Of a stretch of DNA of 32,308 bases, positions 22,478 through 31,220 are shown piece by piece. The translations under genes and the position numbers were made by a program. The first letter of the stretch is position 1. Every line of letters starts with the position of its first letter. Source of the DNA: Acidobacteriota bacterium (GTDB taxonomy: Bacteria > Acidobacteriota > Terriglobia > Acidiferrales > UBA7541); NCBI GenBank assembly GCA_021788095.1, contig JAJYLB010000020.1, forward strand, positions 1-32,308, given 5' to 3'. The notes beneath the pieces were generated by a model. It worked only from the letters and a program-made list of their open reading frames with translations. It was not told the origin of the DNA and did not search any database.

Positions 22478-24334
22478 ATGTGCGGGATCGTGGGGTATAT
22501 CGGACCGAAGCGCGTCGTGCCGGTCTTGATCGACGGCCTCAGGCGGCTCGAGTACCGCGGTTACGATTCGGCGGGCATCGCCGTCGTCAGCCGGAACGGG
22601 TCGCTCGAGATTCGCCGCGCCTCGGGCAAGCTGCGCAATCTCGAAGAGGCCATTCGACTGGCGCCGCTCGACGGCGAATACGGCATCGGCCACACTCGCT
22701 GGGCCACGCACGGCCGGCCCACCGAGGAAAACGCCCATCCCCATCGCGACTGCTCGGGAAAGATCGTCGTCGTCCATAACGGCATCATCGAGAATTACGT
22801 CGAGCTGAAGCGCCAGCTCGCGGCCGAAGGCCACCAGTTCCTCACCGAAACCGATACCGAGGTCATCGCCCATCTCATCGAGAAATACGCGGACGGCCGC
22901 CCGCTCGAAGACGCCGTGCTCGACGCCGTGCGGCGGCTTTCGGGCGTCTACGCCTTGGCGGTCATCTCGGCCAACGATCCCAACAAGGTGGTGGCCGCGC
23001 GCATGGGACCGCCGGCGGTCGTCGGGCTGGGGCAAGGCGAGTATTTCGTGGCGAGCGATATCCCGGCGCTGCTGCAACACACCCGCGACGTCGTCTTCCT
23101 CGCCGACGGCGACGTCGCCGTGCTCACGCCGGCCGGCGTCCGCCTGATGAATTTCGACGGCCGGATGATCGAGCGGCCCGTGCAACACATCACCTGGGAC
23201 CCGATCCTGGCGGAAAAGGGTGGATTCAAGCATTTCATGCAGAAGGAGGTCTTCGAGCAGCCGCGCGCCGTGCGCGATACTCTGCTCGGCCGCGTCTCGT
23301 TGGAAAGCGGCCGCGTCTTTCTCGAAGAGATCGGCATTTCCGAAGCCGATCTCGGCCGCTTCTCCAACGTGCGCATCGTCGGCTGCGGCACCAGTTGGCA
23401 CGCCGGGTTGACGGGCAAGTTCCTGATCGAAGACCTGGCGCGCGTTCCGGTCGAAGTGGATTACGGCAGCGAATTCCGCTACCGCAATCCGATCGTGGAC
23501 GAGCGCAGCCTGGTGGTGCTGATCAGCCAGTCGGGCGAAACCGCCGATACCCTCGCCGCGCAACGCGAGGCGCAACAGCAAGGCGCCAAGACCCTGGCCA
23601 TCTGCAACGTCGTCGGCTCGATGCTGACCCGCGAGGCTTCCGGGAGCCTCTACACGCACGCCGGCCCCGAAATCGGCGTCGCCTCGACCAAGGCTTTCAC
23701 CGCCCAGATCACCGCCTTGACCCTCCTGGCTCTCTACCTCGGCCAGATCCGCGGCACGCTCTCCCCCGACCAGCTCAAGCCCTTGGTGCAGGAGTTGCTG
23801 CGCCTGCCTCAGAAGATGGAAACGGTTCTCCAGCGCGACGAGGAGTACGACGAGCTGGCCCGGCAGCTCTTCCGCTATTCCGATTTCCTCTATCTGGGCC
23901 GAGGCATCCATTACCCCATCGCCCTCGAGGGCGCGCTCAAACTCAAGGAAATCTCCTACATCCACGCCGAAGGATATCCCGCGGGCGAGATGAAGCACGG
24001 ACCCAACGCCCTCATCGACGAGAACCTCCCCGTCGCCGTCCTCGCTCCGCACGACCCTGCGTCCCGGGCCGCGATGACTCGCTACGAAAAGAGTCTTTCG
24101 AACATCAAGGAAGTGAAGGCTCGGGATGGCATCGTCATTTCCGTGGTCACCGAAGGCGACGAAGCCGCGCGCGAAGCTTCCGACCACGTCATCGAAATCC
24201 CCTGCGCTCCCGATCTGTTGACGCCCGTGCTGGAAATTATGCCCTTGCAATTGCTGGCCTACCACATCGCCGTCCGCCGCGGCTGCGACGTGGATCAGCC
24301 GCGCAATCTCGCCAAATCCGTCACCGTCGAGTAG
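22478..24334 (+). CDS. glmS: glutamine--fructose-6-phosphate aminotransferase (isomerizing)
   Basis: GGAGGGGGG precedes the ATG at 22478. The 618 residues start MCGIVGYIG, with Cys2 as glutaminase nucleophile, and include [12 protein letters not shown] and [11 protein letters not shown]. Two SIS sugar-isomerase domains follow (about 290-430 and 460-600) with [36 protein letters not shown] and the C-terminus [13 protein letters not shown]. It makes glucosamine 6-phosphate for peptidoglycan and LPS in the cytosol. No glmS ribozyme signature was noticed in the leader, which is largely a MITE-like element. Confidence 0.97.
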   Translation: MCGIVGYIGPKRVVPVLIDGLRRLEYRGYDSAGIAVVSRNGSLEIRRASGKLRNLEEAIRLAPLDGEYGIGHTRWATHGRPTEENAHPHRDCSGKIVVVHNGIIENYVELKRQLAAEGHQFLTETDTEVIAHLIEKYADGRPLEDAVLDAVRRLSGVYALAVISANDPNKVVAARMGPPAVVGLGQGEYFVASDIPALLQHTRDVVFLADGDVAVLTPAGVRLMNFDGRMIERPVQHITWDPILAEKGGFKHFMQKEVFEQPRAVRDTLLGRVSLESGRVFLEEIGISEADLGRFSNVRIVGCGTSWHAGLTGKFLIEDLARVPVEVDYGSEFRYRNPIVDERSLVVLISQSGETADTLAAQREAQQQGAKTLAICNVVGSMLTREASGSLYTHAGPEIGVASTKAFTAQITALTLLALYLGQIRGTLSPDQLKPLVQELLRLPQKMETVLQRDEEYDELARQLFRYSDFLYLGRGIHYPIALEGALKLKEISYIHAEGYPAGEMKHGPNALIDENLPVAVLAPHDPASRAAMTRYEKSLSNIKEVKARDGIVISVVTEGDEAAREASDHVIEIPCAPDLLTPVLEIMPLQLLAYHIAVRRGCDVDQPRNLAKSVTVE

Positions 24335-24339
24335 CCCCC

Positions 24340-24367
24340 GTAGCACAGCCAGGAGTGTCTGTGCTAC
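24340..24367. repeat. GTAGCACAG...CTGTGCTAC hairpin after glmS
   Basis: A perfect 9-bp stem (24340-24348 with 24359-24367) lies 5 bp after the glmS stop. It is a compact version of the two-part element at 8703-8797 and 28110-28330. It could end the glmS transcript, but the 3' side is CCCC rather than T-rich. Confidence 0.8.
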
Positions 24368-24394
24368 CCCGCCTGTCAGCCACTTTCATCCCAG

Positions 24395-24425
24395 TTGCGT
24401 TCACATGGCGTCAACGGTCTAAAAT
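24395..24425 (+). promoter_or_regulatory. putative promoter TTGCGT-19-TAAAAT of the POTRA gene
   Basis: TAAAAT (24420-24425) lies 5 to 8 bp before the tandem GTG codons at 24431 and 24434. TTGCGT at 24395-24400 is a weak -35 with 19-bp spacing. A near-leaderless message is implied. Confidence 0.35.
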
Positions 24426-24433
24426 CAGGTGTG

Positions 24434-25801
24434 GTGTCGAGAAAACATAAGCCGCTTCTGGCTGCCGCAGGTCTTCTCTCCGCGTTTGCCTTCGCTTCGA
24501 GCGCGGCCGCTCGGCCGCCGTGGTGCGCCGCGCGGCAGCAGGCGGCCGCCCCAGTCACCCCCGCCGCCGTTCCGGCCTCGGGCACTTTGGCGTCTATGGC
24601 TGCCGCCGGCTCGAAGCGGTTTTCCTCTAGCGAGATCGTTGCGGCGACGGGTCTCGCCGTCGGCCAGCAGGTGACGAAGCAGGATATGCAGGCCGCCGCC
24701 AACCGTTTGGCGCAAACCGGTCTCTTCTCCAGCGTCAACTACCGCTACTCGAGCCAGGGGGTGAAGGTAGCGCTCGCGTTCCAGGTGGCCGACGCCCGCA
24801 CGCTGCCTGTCACTTTCGATAATTTCCCGTGGTTCACCGGGAAGGAACTCGACCAGATCATTCGCCAAAAAGTGGGTCTTTTCGACGGCACGGCCCCGGA
24901 ATCCGGCAGCTACGACGACGCCATTGGCGCGGCCATCGAAGACCGGCTCCGCGCCCTCCGCGTCCCTGGCCACGTCGAGTACCGGCTGATCGAGCGCCTG
25001 GTTGGTTCGGGCATGGAGGTCCAATACCGGCTCGTCGAGCCCGCGGGGGACTCGACGATGAACGTTGGCTCCGTCGAGTTCACCGATCCCCTGGCCCAGC
25101 ATGACGAACGCGTCCACGATCGCCTGCAGGATCTCGTCGGGAAGCCCTTCTCGCGCTATTACGTAAACGTCTTCGTCGACGAACAGGTGCGGCCCATCTA
25201 TCTTTCCCAGGGCTACCTTCGCGTCGGGTTCGGTCCGCCCGAGGCGCGCTTCACCGGCAATCCCAACGTGGGGGGCTTGAGCCCGGTTCTCGTGATCGTC
25301 CCCGTCACGCCCGGCCCCCGATTCCAGTGGGGTGAAGCGACATGGTCGGGTAACACGGTGTTCACCGCCTCGGCGCTCGATCGCCTGCTCGGCCTCGCCC
25401 CGGGCGCGACCGCCGACGGCTTGGCCATCGAAGCGGGGTGGCAGAAAATCCGCGACGAATACGGCGCAAAAGGCTATCTCGACGCCGCACTCGATCCCGA
25501 ACCCGTCTTCGACAACGCCAAGGCCACCGTCGCCTATCACGTCAACATCTCCGAGGGTAAACCCTACCGCATGGGCAAGCTCGTGATCGACGGCCTCTCG
25601 CCCGAAGCCGAGCGGCGGGTGCGCCGCGCCTGGAAGATCGACCCCGGCCAGGCGTTCGACCTCACTTATTTCCATGCGTTCGTCAGCGACATCGCCAAGC
25701 AAGCCCTGGGCGATCTCCCCGTCCATTACCAACATATCGGCTCCTTCCTCGATCGCCATCCCCACGAGCAGACCGTCGACGTTCTGCTCGATTTCCGCTG
25801 A
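24434..25801 (+). CDS. secreted POTRA-repeat protein (BamA-like, no barrel)
   Basis: A GTG at 24434 (or 24431) opens MSRKHKPLLAAAGLLSAFAFASSAAA, a signal peptide. The 455-residue protein contains several POTRA-like units: FSSSEIVAATGLAVGQQVTKQDMQAAANRLAQTGLFSSVNY, then DRLQDLVGKPFSRYYVNVFVDEQVRPIYLSQGYL, then FTASALDRLLGLAPGATADGLAIEAGWQKIRDEYGAKGYLDA. It ends about where a BamA protein would enter its beta-barrel, with only a short LLDFR strand. It may act as a periplasmic partner of outer-membrane assembly or secretion, or be a cut-down Omp85 protein. No partner genes lie beside it. Confidence 0.75.
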   Translation: MSRKHKPLLAAAGLLSAFAFASSAAARPPWCAARQQAAAPVTPAAVPASGTLASMAAAGSKRFSSSEIVAATGLAVGQQVTKQDMQAAANRLAQTGLFSSVNYRYSSQGVKVALAFQVADARTLPVTFDNFPWFTGKELDQIIRQKVGLFDGTAPESGSYDDAIGAAIEDRLRALRVPGHVEYRLIERLVGSGMEVQYRLVEPAGDSTMNVGSVEFTDPLAQHDERVHDRLQDLVGKPFSRYYVNVFVDEQVRPIYLSQGYLRVGFGPPEARFTGNPNVGGLSPVLVIVPVTPGPRFQWGEATWSGNTVFTASALDRLLGLAPGATADGLAIEAGWQKIRDEYGAKGYLDAALDPEPVFDNAKATVAYHVNISEGKPYRMGKLVIDGLSPEAERRVRRAWKIDPGQAFDLTYFHAFVSDIAKQALGDLPVHYQHIGSFLDRHPHEQTVDVLLDFR

Positions 25802-25813
25802 TGTGGCCTGGGG

Positions 25814-25819
25814 TATACT
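25814..25819 (+). promoter_or_regulatory. -10 box TATACT of larE
   Basis: TATACT ends 7 bp before the larE ATG at 25827, so transcription would begin at the start codon. No Shine-Dalgarno or clear -35 is visible. Confidence 0.4.
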
Positions 25820-25826
25820 CCGAGTC

Positions 25827-26684
25827 ATGAGCGAGGCGATTCCCATAGCCGGAATCCCGGAGCGGGAGGCGCTGGCCAAGCAGGACTGCCTGCTCGGCGA
25901 CTTGGCGCGGCTCGATTCGCTTCTGGTGGCTTTTTCCGGCGGGGCCGATTCCGCCTATCTCGCCTGGGCGGCTCATGCGGCGCTGGGCAGCCGGGCGCTG
26001 GCGGTAACCGCCGTTTCCGCGAGCTTCTCCGCTTACGACAGCGAGCAGGCCTTGCGCGTGGTTCGGAGCGCGGGCTTGCGGCACGAATTCTTCCAGACCC
26101 GCGAATTCGAAAACCCGCTCTACGTCGCCAACCGGCCCGACCGCTGCTACCACTGCAAGGACGAACTCTTCACGCGTATGGAATCGCTCGCCCACGACCG
26201 CGGGTTCGCCGCCCTCGCCTATGGACTCAATGCCGACGATCCGCGCGACTTCCGCCCCGGCCAGCGGGCTGCCGCCGAGCATCGCGTCCTCACTCCCCTC
26301 CTCGACGCCGGGCTCGGCAAGGCCGAAGTCCGCTTCCTTTCTCGCCACGCGTCTCTGCCTACCTGGGATCGGCCCGCTTCCGCTTGCCTTTCCTCTCGCG
26401 TGCCGTACGGCACGCCCGTCACGCCGGAAACCTTGACCCGGATCGAGCGAGGCGAAGCGGCTCTGCGCGCGCTGGGTTTCCGCCAATTCCGCTTGCGCGA
26501 TGATGGCCGCTTGGCACGAATCGAGATCGCTCCCGAGGAGATGGATCGCGCGCTCACCCGCGAGACGGCCCACGCGTTCGTGGAAGCCCTCAAGCCGTTA
26601 GGCTACGATTACGTGACCTTGGATCTGGAAGGCTACCGCCAAGGCTCGCTGAACGTCGGCCTGGGCGGTGCACGGCGCAAGTAA
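25827..26684 (+). CDS. larE: LarE-type ATP-dependent sacrificial sulfur transferase
   Basis: 285 residues. The PP-loop SGGADS is at 37-42; RPDRCYHCKDEL (Cys107, Cys110) and PASACLSSRVPYG (Cys187) are the family's conserved segments, Cys187 matching the position of the sacrificial cysteine of LarE (from memory). LarE adenylates and thiolates the pyridinium cofactor precursor of the nickel-pincer nucleotide used by lactate racemase and relatives. larB and larC are not in the window, so the pathway cannot be confirmed here. Some LarE-like proteins have other sulfur-transfer roles. Confidence 0.88.
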   Translation: MSEAIPIAGIPEREALAKQDCLLGDLARLDSLLVAFSGGADSAYLAWAAHAALGSRALAVTAVSASFSAYDSEQALRVVRSAGLRHEFFQTREFENPLYVANRPDRCYHCKDELFTRMESLAHDRGFAALAYGLNADDPRDFRPGQRAAAEHRVLTPLLDAGLGKAEVRFLSRHASLPTWDRPASACLSSRVPYGTPVTPETLTRIERGEAALRALGFRQFRLRDDGRLARIEIAPEEMDRALTRETAHAFVEALKPLGYDYVTLDLEGYRQGSLNVGLGGARRK

Positions 26685-26686
26685 AC

Positions 26687-26775
26687 CGGGCGGCCGCCCC
26701 TACGGCGCGGTCAGGGCCCATGCTCCCCGCGCCCTCAAAATCCTTTGTAGGGGCGAACCTTGTGGTCGCCCTCCC
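26687..26775. repeat. GTAGGGGC-type repeats after larE
   Basis: GCGGCCGCCCCTAC (about 26691-26704) is an inverted GTAGGGGC unit. 26749-26775 is a 27-bp unit that recurs inverted at 2184-2210 inside the DUF6065 fusion with two mismatches. Confidence 0.8.
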
Positions 26776-26884
26776 GTGCGGTCACCATCCCGTGCCCGCC
26801 TCCCGAAACGGCTCCTGCTCCGCCCCCGCCTTCGTGCCGCCGTGCCGGGAACTTGTCTGCGGCGATTTACGTATCCAATGGGCG

Positions 26885-27877
26885 ATGCAACCGAGCCGGA
26901 CGAACACGACCAGGAATCTGCTGCTCGCCGCCGCCCTGCTTCTTGCCGGGTGCGGCTCGGCGTGTGTGGGGCCCGGGGTGCGCGGCTCGTTCGATCGCAC
27001 CCTCGAAGTCAGCGGGCCCGTGCGGCTCTTCCTCACCAATGGTTCGGGCTGGACGCGAGTCGCCACCGGCCCGTCAGGCCAGGTACGTATCCACGCCGAC
27101 TTCCGGGTGCGCGCTTGGCTTTGGGAGAACCCGACCGAGCGGGTAAATCAACTCCGGCAAAACCCGCCAATTCGCCAGCAAGGCAGCTTCCTTTATATCG
27201 GTTTCGAACGAGCCGAGGGCCGCGGGGTGAGCGTCGATTACACGATCGAGGCGCCGCCGGATACGCAGGTGCGGCTCCAGAACGGTTCCGGCGATTTGAC
27301 CGTGGCCGGGCTGGCGGGCCCGGTCGATGCCGCCACGGGCTCGGGCAACGTCACTCTCAACCAGATTTCCGGCGACGTGCGCGCGACCGCCGGCTCCGGG
27401 GATGTCCATCTAGGCGGCATCAAAGGCACGGCCGAGATCACGACCGGCTCAGGTGACGTAGGAATCGCTTCTGTAGGCGGGCGTGTGCGCGTGACCAGCG
27501 GCTCGGGCGATATCACCCTCACGGCGCCGGGCGCTGCGGTCGTCGTGCGCAATGGTTCGGGGGATATCCGGGTTTCCGGCGCCTCCTCGGACGTTACCAT
27601 TCATTCCGGCTCGGGCGATCTTGCCGTCTCGGGTTCCCCTGCCGCCGGCGCCTATTGGGAACTTCACACCGGTAGCGGAGACGTGGGTCTGAGTGTTCCC
27701 ACGGACGCTTCCTTCCGCTTCTTCGCCCAAACCCGCCACGGCGACATCCGCAGCACTCTTCGCATGACCGTGCTCGAGCAGCAGAGCCACGAGCTGCGGG
27801 CAGTTCTCGGTCAGGGCTCGGCGCGCGTCGAAGTGGAAACCGGCACTGGCGACGTGCGCGTGAACGCCTCCCGCTAG
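26885..27877 (+). CDS. DUF4097-type lipoprotein with GSGDV repeats
   Basis: I place the start at the ATG 26885; upstream open frame is repeat DNA. The 330-residue product has a lipoprotein signal (NLLLAAALLLAGC, Cys23). The body holds repeated GSGD(V/I/L) turns about every 20 residues (NGSGDLTV, AGSGDVHL, TGSGDVGI, SGSGDITL, NGSGDIRV, SGSGDLAV, TGSGDVGL, TGTGDVRV), the look of a DUF4097/DUF2807-like beta-helix. Such proteins are putative envelope adhesin-like or stress proteins of unknown role. Confidence 0.8.
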   Translation: MQPSRTNTTRNLLLAAALLLAGCGSACVGPGVRGSFDRTLEVSGPVRLFLTNGSGWTRVATGPSGQVRIHADFRVRAWLWENPTERVNQLRQNPPIRQQGSFLYIGFERAEGRGVSVDYTIEAPPDTQVRLQNGSGDLTVAGLAGPVDAATGSGNVTLNQISGDVRATAGSGDVHLGGIKGTAEITTGSGDVGIASVGGRVRVTSGSGDITLTAPGAAVVVRNGSGDIRVSGASSDVTIHSGSGDLAVSGSPAAGAYWELHTGSGDVGLSVPTDASFRFFAQTRHGDIRSTLRMTVLEQQSHELRAVLGQGSARVEVETGTGDVRVNASR

Positions 27878-28481
27878 AAATCTCCATCCTCAGAACTAGT
27901 GTCCCGAGTTGCAAGTTCCATGTAAAAGTCGCCCTGCTTCAGGGGCTGAAGCCCCTTGATTTGGCGGGCCCAATGTCGGAGCTGAAGCTCCGACCCCCGA
28001 AAACCTATCTTGCGAACCTCTGACTCAGGACATTTGCCGCAAACGAGTCAAGTTCCCGGTCCCCAATCTGAAATCTCGAATCTGAGATCTGGCACGCCCG
28101 CGGCAATTTGTTGTAGCACAGCCTCCCTAATCCTCGGGACCTGGCTGTGCGCCTTCCCGCGGCGCTTCCAAGACTCCACAGCCCGGCATAGCCCTCGTAA
28201 TTTGTTGTAGCGCGTCTTGGCGGCGCGGCACGTCTGTGGCGATTGGTTGTAGCACGGCCATTTCTGGCTGTGCGCTTTCCTCCGAAGGCCGACCCAAACG
28301 CGCACAGGCAGGAATGCCTGTGCTACTTCAAGCCGTCCCCGACAGAGGCAGTGGTTACGCAGCGGCTTGTAGCGTAAACCTTGGCGCAGCACTTTCGCGC
28401 CCCCTACTTGCACGGGGATGGCCGAGTGGCGTACAAGAGCAGGCACGCGGGCAACTAACCCGCAGAAAGGGAAGGCGCAAG
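27878..28481. repeat. 604-bp intergenic region packed with palindromic repeats
   Basis: No gene seen. It holds AGGGGCTGAAGCCCCT (27941-27956), GTCGGAGCTGAAGCTCCGAC (27975-27994), and then TTGTAGCACAGCC...GGACCTGGCTGTGCGC (about 28110-28155), TTGTAGC starts at about 28203 and 28247, and GCAGGAATGCCTGTGCTAC ending near 28325. A GAAAGGGAAGG ribosome site precedes the esterase ATG at 28482. Confidence 0.85.
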
Positions 28482-29645
28482 ATGAAATCAACCGCGACAG
28501 GCAGGTCGCTCTTAGTAGAGGGCGCGATTCCGCGCGCACGAGCCGCGATTTACGGAGTCGCCCTCCTAGCCGCAGCGGCACTGGGTTCGTCGGCAGGGGC
28601 TCGAGCCCGCCGCGCAGGGCCGCCGACTCACCCGCCGGCGCAGAGCCAAGCGCAGCCTAGTCCGCGCGGCACGGTCGAGCGTATCCGGGTGATGGGGAAA
28701 TCCCTCGAAGGCAATCTCGAGGGAGACGACCCCAATCGCTACGTCTCCGTCTATCTGCCGCCCGGTTATTCCCGCGAGCCGAACCGGCGCTATCCCGTGA
28801 TCTACTTCCTGCACGGATTCACGGACGACGACGCAGGCTGGTACGGCCTCCACAAGAACTGGATCGATTTGCCGGCGATCGTGAACCAGGCGCTCGCTCG
28901 GGGCGAGAGCCGGGAAATGATTTTGGTAACTCCAAATGCTTACACGCGCTTCGCGGGCAGCATGTATTCGGATTCCGTCGACACCGGCGATTGGATGGAC
29001 TACGTTGCGCGCGATCTGGTTCGCTACGTCGATAGCCACTATCGCACGATTCCCCAGCCGGCGGCGCGCGGCCTGGCGGGGCACTCGATGGGCGGGTATG
29101 GCGCGTTGCGCATTGCCATGGAGCGCCCGGGAGTTTTTTCGAGCGTCTACCTGCTGAGTCCCTGCTGCCTGATGCCTGGCGCCCGCCCCCGCCTCACCCC
29201 CGAATTACTTGCCAAGGTCCAAGCGATCCACACCGATGCCGAATTCCAAGGAACCGATTTCTACACGAAAGTCATCTTCGCGTCGGCCGCGGCGTGGTCT
29301 CCCGATCCCAAAGCCCCTCCGTTCTTCCTCGATCTGCCGACCGGCGACGAGCGGGAGCGCGCGATGGTGGCTGCCAAATGGGCAGCCAACGCCCCGCTCG
29401 CGATGATCGACCAGTACATCGCGAGCTTGCGCCGCCTCCACGCTATCGCCTTCGACGGCGGCACCGAGGATCCCCTCTCGGCCAGCCTGAAAATTCTCGA
29501 CCAGACGCTCGCCGCGTACGGCATCCCGCACGGCTACGAGATCTATCCCGGCACGCACACCAGCGGCATAGCCGTGCGCATCGAAACGAAGATGCTGCCG
29601 TTCTTCTCGAAGAATTTGTCGTTTGGCGAGGCAGGAGGCAAATGA
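28482..29645 (+). CDS. secreted esterase, esterase D / S-formylglutathione hydrolase-like fold
   Basis: The ATG at 28482 gives 387 residues with a basic N-terminus, a hydrophobic segment (23-40) and a Pro-rich linker, so export is likely. The alpha/beta-hydrolase domain has the oxyanion strand VIYFLHGFTDDD (107-117), nucleophile elbow GHSMGGYGALR (Ser202), an acidic GGTEDPL segment, and a C-terminal His359 in YPGTHTSG. Relatives include feruloyl esterases, mycolyltransferase-like enzymes and S-formylglutathione hydrolases; the substrate is unknown. Expression appears independent, as repeats precede it and gene-poor DNA follows. Confidence 0.87.
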   Translation: MKSTATGRSLLVEGAIPRARAAIYGVALLAAAALGSSAGARARRAGPPTHPPAQSQAQPSPRGTVERIRVMGKSLEGNLEGDDPNRYVSVYLPPGYSREPNRRYPVIYFLHGFTDDDAGWYGLHKNWIDLPAIVNQALARGESREMILVTPNAYTRFAGSMYSDSVDTGDWMDYVARDLVRYVDSHYRTIPQPAARGLAGHSMGGYGALRIAMERPGVFSSVYLLSPCCLMPGARPRLTPELLAKVQAIHTDAEFQGTDFYTKVIFASAAAWSPDPKAPPFFLDLPTGDERERAMVAAKWAANAPLAMIDQYIASLRRLHAIAFDGGTEDPLSASLKILDQTLAAYGIPHGYEIYPGTHTSGIAVRIETKMLPFFSKNLSFGEAGGK

Positions 29646-30527
29646 CCATCGCCGCGCTCTCCTGCTGCCGCTCGCAAGCCTCTACCTAGCGAGGCAGACC
29701 CGGAAATGGCCGCGGTTTGGATCCGGATGTAGCGCCATCGCCCTTGCGAGGGCGGCCGTCGCGGGAGTTGGTCGCGCCCTCCAGGCAGCGGCAGACTTGC
29801 ATGCCAGCGTGTGAGCTAACCCGTCGCTAGGGGCGAGTCCTGGCGAGTAAAAGGTCTGTCTTTTCAGCGGAATGCATTTGTAACCCGTCGGAGCAGGGAG
29901 GGGGTAAAGGGGGGCAAATAAGTTCTCTTTTTGTTCGCCTTAGCTTGCAGCGGCGAGTATAAGGAGAACAGCGGGAGAGAGCACCTGTTTACCCAGCGGG
30001 CGCTGGGGTCGTATGGCCTCGGTGAGAGGTGCGGCCTAGGTCCGCTCCTCCGCCTCACGAAAAGCCTTATCCGTTGCCAGGCTCGTTCTTGGCTCGATCT
30101 CTCGGGTAGTTGGCTCGAGTCCGTGCGCCATGAGTTCGTCGAGCCTTCGTGCTAAGGGGAGAGAGTCTTCCTCGGGAGTTCTCCTACGGGACCAAACCGA
30201 CCAGATTCCCATGGGTGGAACGCTCCTTCCATCAGTGCTTTTGATGGATTGGGGGAGGCGACCACACAGGTGAGCATGAACACTTTGAGCGTGGGATGTG
30301 GAGGGCCGCTTCCCAGGAAACCATATAACATCCCGCTGCATGCTCGGGAACAGAATCGGGCAAGGTGCTCTGCCGGAAAGCCCTAACTATTGTCTCAATA
30401 CCGGTATTTCCTTCGGAAGCAGCGCCACTTTAGTGGCGTGCTGCGACCGTCCTCAAGCGCGGAAGCTCCTCCCCAACCGCCACGCTTCGTCAGGTCGCGA
30501 CGGGGTGGGGAGGGGCCGGGGTTGGCA
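29646..30527. other. gene-poor stretch
   Basis: No ORF with a ribosome site and convincing protein composition is seen on either strand apart from a doubtful - strand frame at 30036-30341. A CTTTAG-apex hairpin CGCCACTTTAGTGGCG lies at 30423-30438. No tRNA or rRNA recognised. Confidence 0.5.
30036..30341 (-). pseudogene. possible decayed ORF
   Basis: This 101-codon frame has a protein-like C-terminal half (MGIWSVWSRRRTPEEDSLPLARRLDELMAHGLEP through TDKAFREAEERT) with mixed charge. The N-terminal half looks random, and there is no ribosome site. It may be the tail of a lost gene or chance. Confidence 0.2.
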
Positions 30528-30650
30528 GAAGGTGTTGCGCATCGTCCTGTTTCGGAGGGCGCTGCCTCACTTCTGCCCCGCAGTAGAAGCGGCGAAAGCC
30601 AGGGACCTCGGCCCCTGAAACGTTCCTCCGGGAGTTTTCGAAATAGCTTT
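30528..30650. mobile_element. MITE-like element, third, decayed copy
   Basis: About 123 bp. The left end GAAGGTGTTGCGC and right end GAGTTTTCGAAATAGCTTTT resemble the ends of the copies at 16165 and 22303. The interior keeps CGGAGGGCGC, GCGGCGAAAGCC and GGCCCCTGAA in order. The inverted repeats are no longer exact, so this copy is older. Confidence 0.5.
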
Positions 30651-30745
30651 TAGCAGAAGGAAAGCCACCCCTACACCTTAGCCCGTCACGGGGACGAGGC
30701 GCGATCGATAAGTCCTCGGTCGTTCCTTCGGGCGCAAGGCGTTTG

Positions 30746-30862
30746 CGGATTCCGGGGCAAGGCGGGCGGGATTCCGGAATGATCCCGGTCAGCATTCCGA
30801 CGTGAAGCCGAGCACGATTCCGGGATGAAGCCGGGCAGCGCTTCCGATTTCAAGCCGGTCAC
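30746..30862 (+). repeat. tandem ~24-bp ATTCCGG...GCCGG repeats of an IS21-type left end
   Basis: Five degenerate units, each starting (A/C)TTCCG and ending in a GCCGG/CCCGG-TCAC-like block, run in tandem at about 23-24 bp periods. IS21-family elements carry such multiple terminal repeats upstream of istA, and an istA remnant follows. Confidence 0.65.
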
Positions 30863-31000
30863 TTCCGGCCGTTTGTCGGAATCGCGCTCGGCATGATTTC
30901 GGAACGTTCTCCGCTGCCCGGCGGCTGGGGGGTCGGGGCGAGCGACGCTGGACAACAACTCGGGCGATGCGGCTCCACTGAGCCATGGAGGATACCGACA

Positions 31001-31170
31001 TTGCCAACGAAGAGGTTGTCCATGCGAAAGTTAAAGGAAGCCCCGCGAGTGCGCTACGATCTGGGCTTGGGCCAGCGGCCGATCGCCCGAAGCTGCTCGA
31101 TCGGAAACGGAGCGGTTTGTGACTATCTGAAGCGTGCTCAGGCGGCTGGGATCGCCTGGCCGATGCCGGA
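31001..31170 (+). pseudogene. istA: IS21-family transposase IstA, N-terminal remnant
   Basis: The frame from 31001 reads LPTKRLSMRKLKEAPRVRYD, then LGLGQRPIARSCSIGNGAVC and DYLKRAQAAGIAWPMPE, which is the HTH start of IS21-type IstA. The usual initiating ATG appears as TTG at 31001 (next ATG at 31022). Similarity stops after PMPE at 31170 and unrelated sequence follows; the DDE domain and istB are absent. This is a dead, 3'-truncated insertion sequence. Confidence 0.8.
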
Positions 31171-31220
31171 ATTGTCAATAGCGATGATCTCGCTGAATCT
31201 TGCGCTACAATTCAGACGCT

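Noticed and set aside
29646..30527. tRNA or small RNA gene in the gene-poor region
   Set aside because: Several short hairpins but no cloverleaf, TTCGA-type loop context or terminator that I could support.
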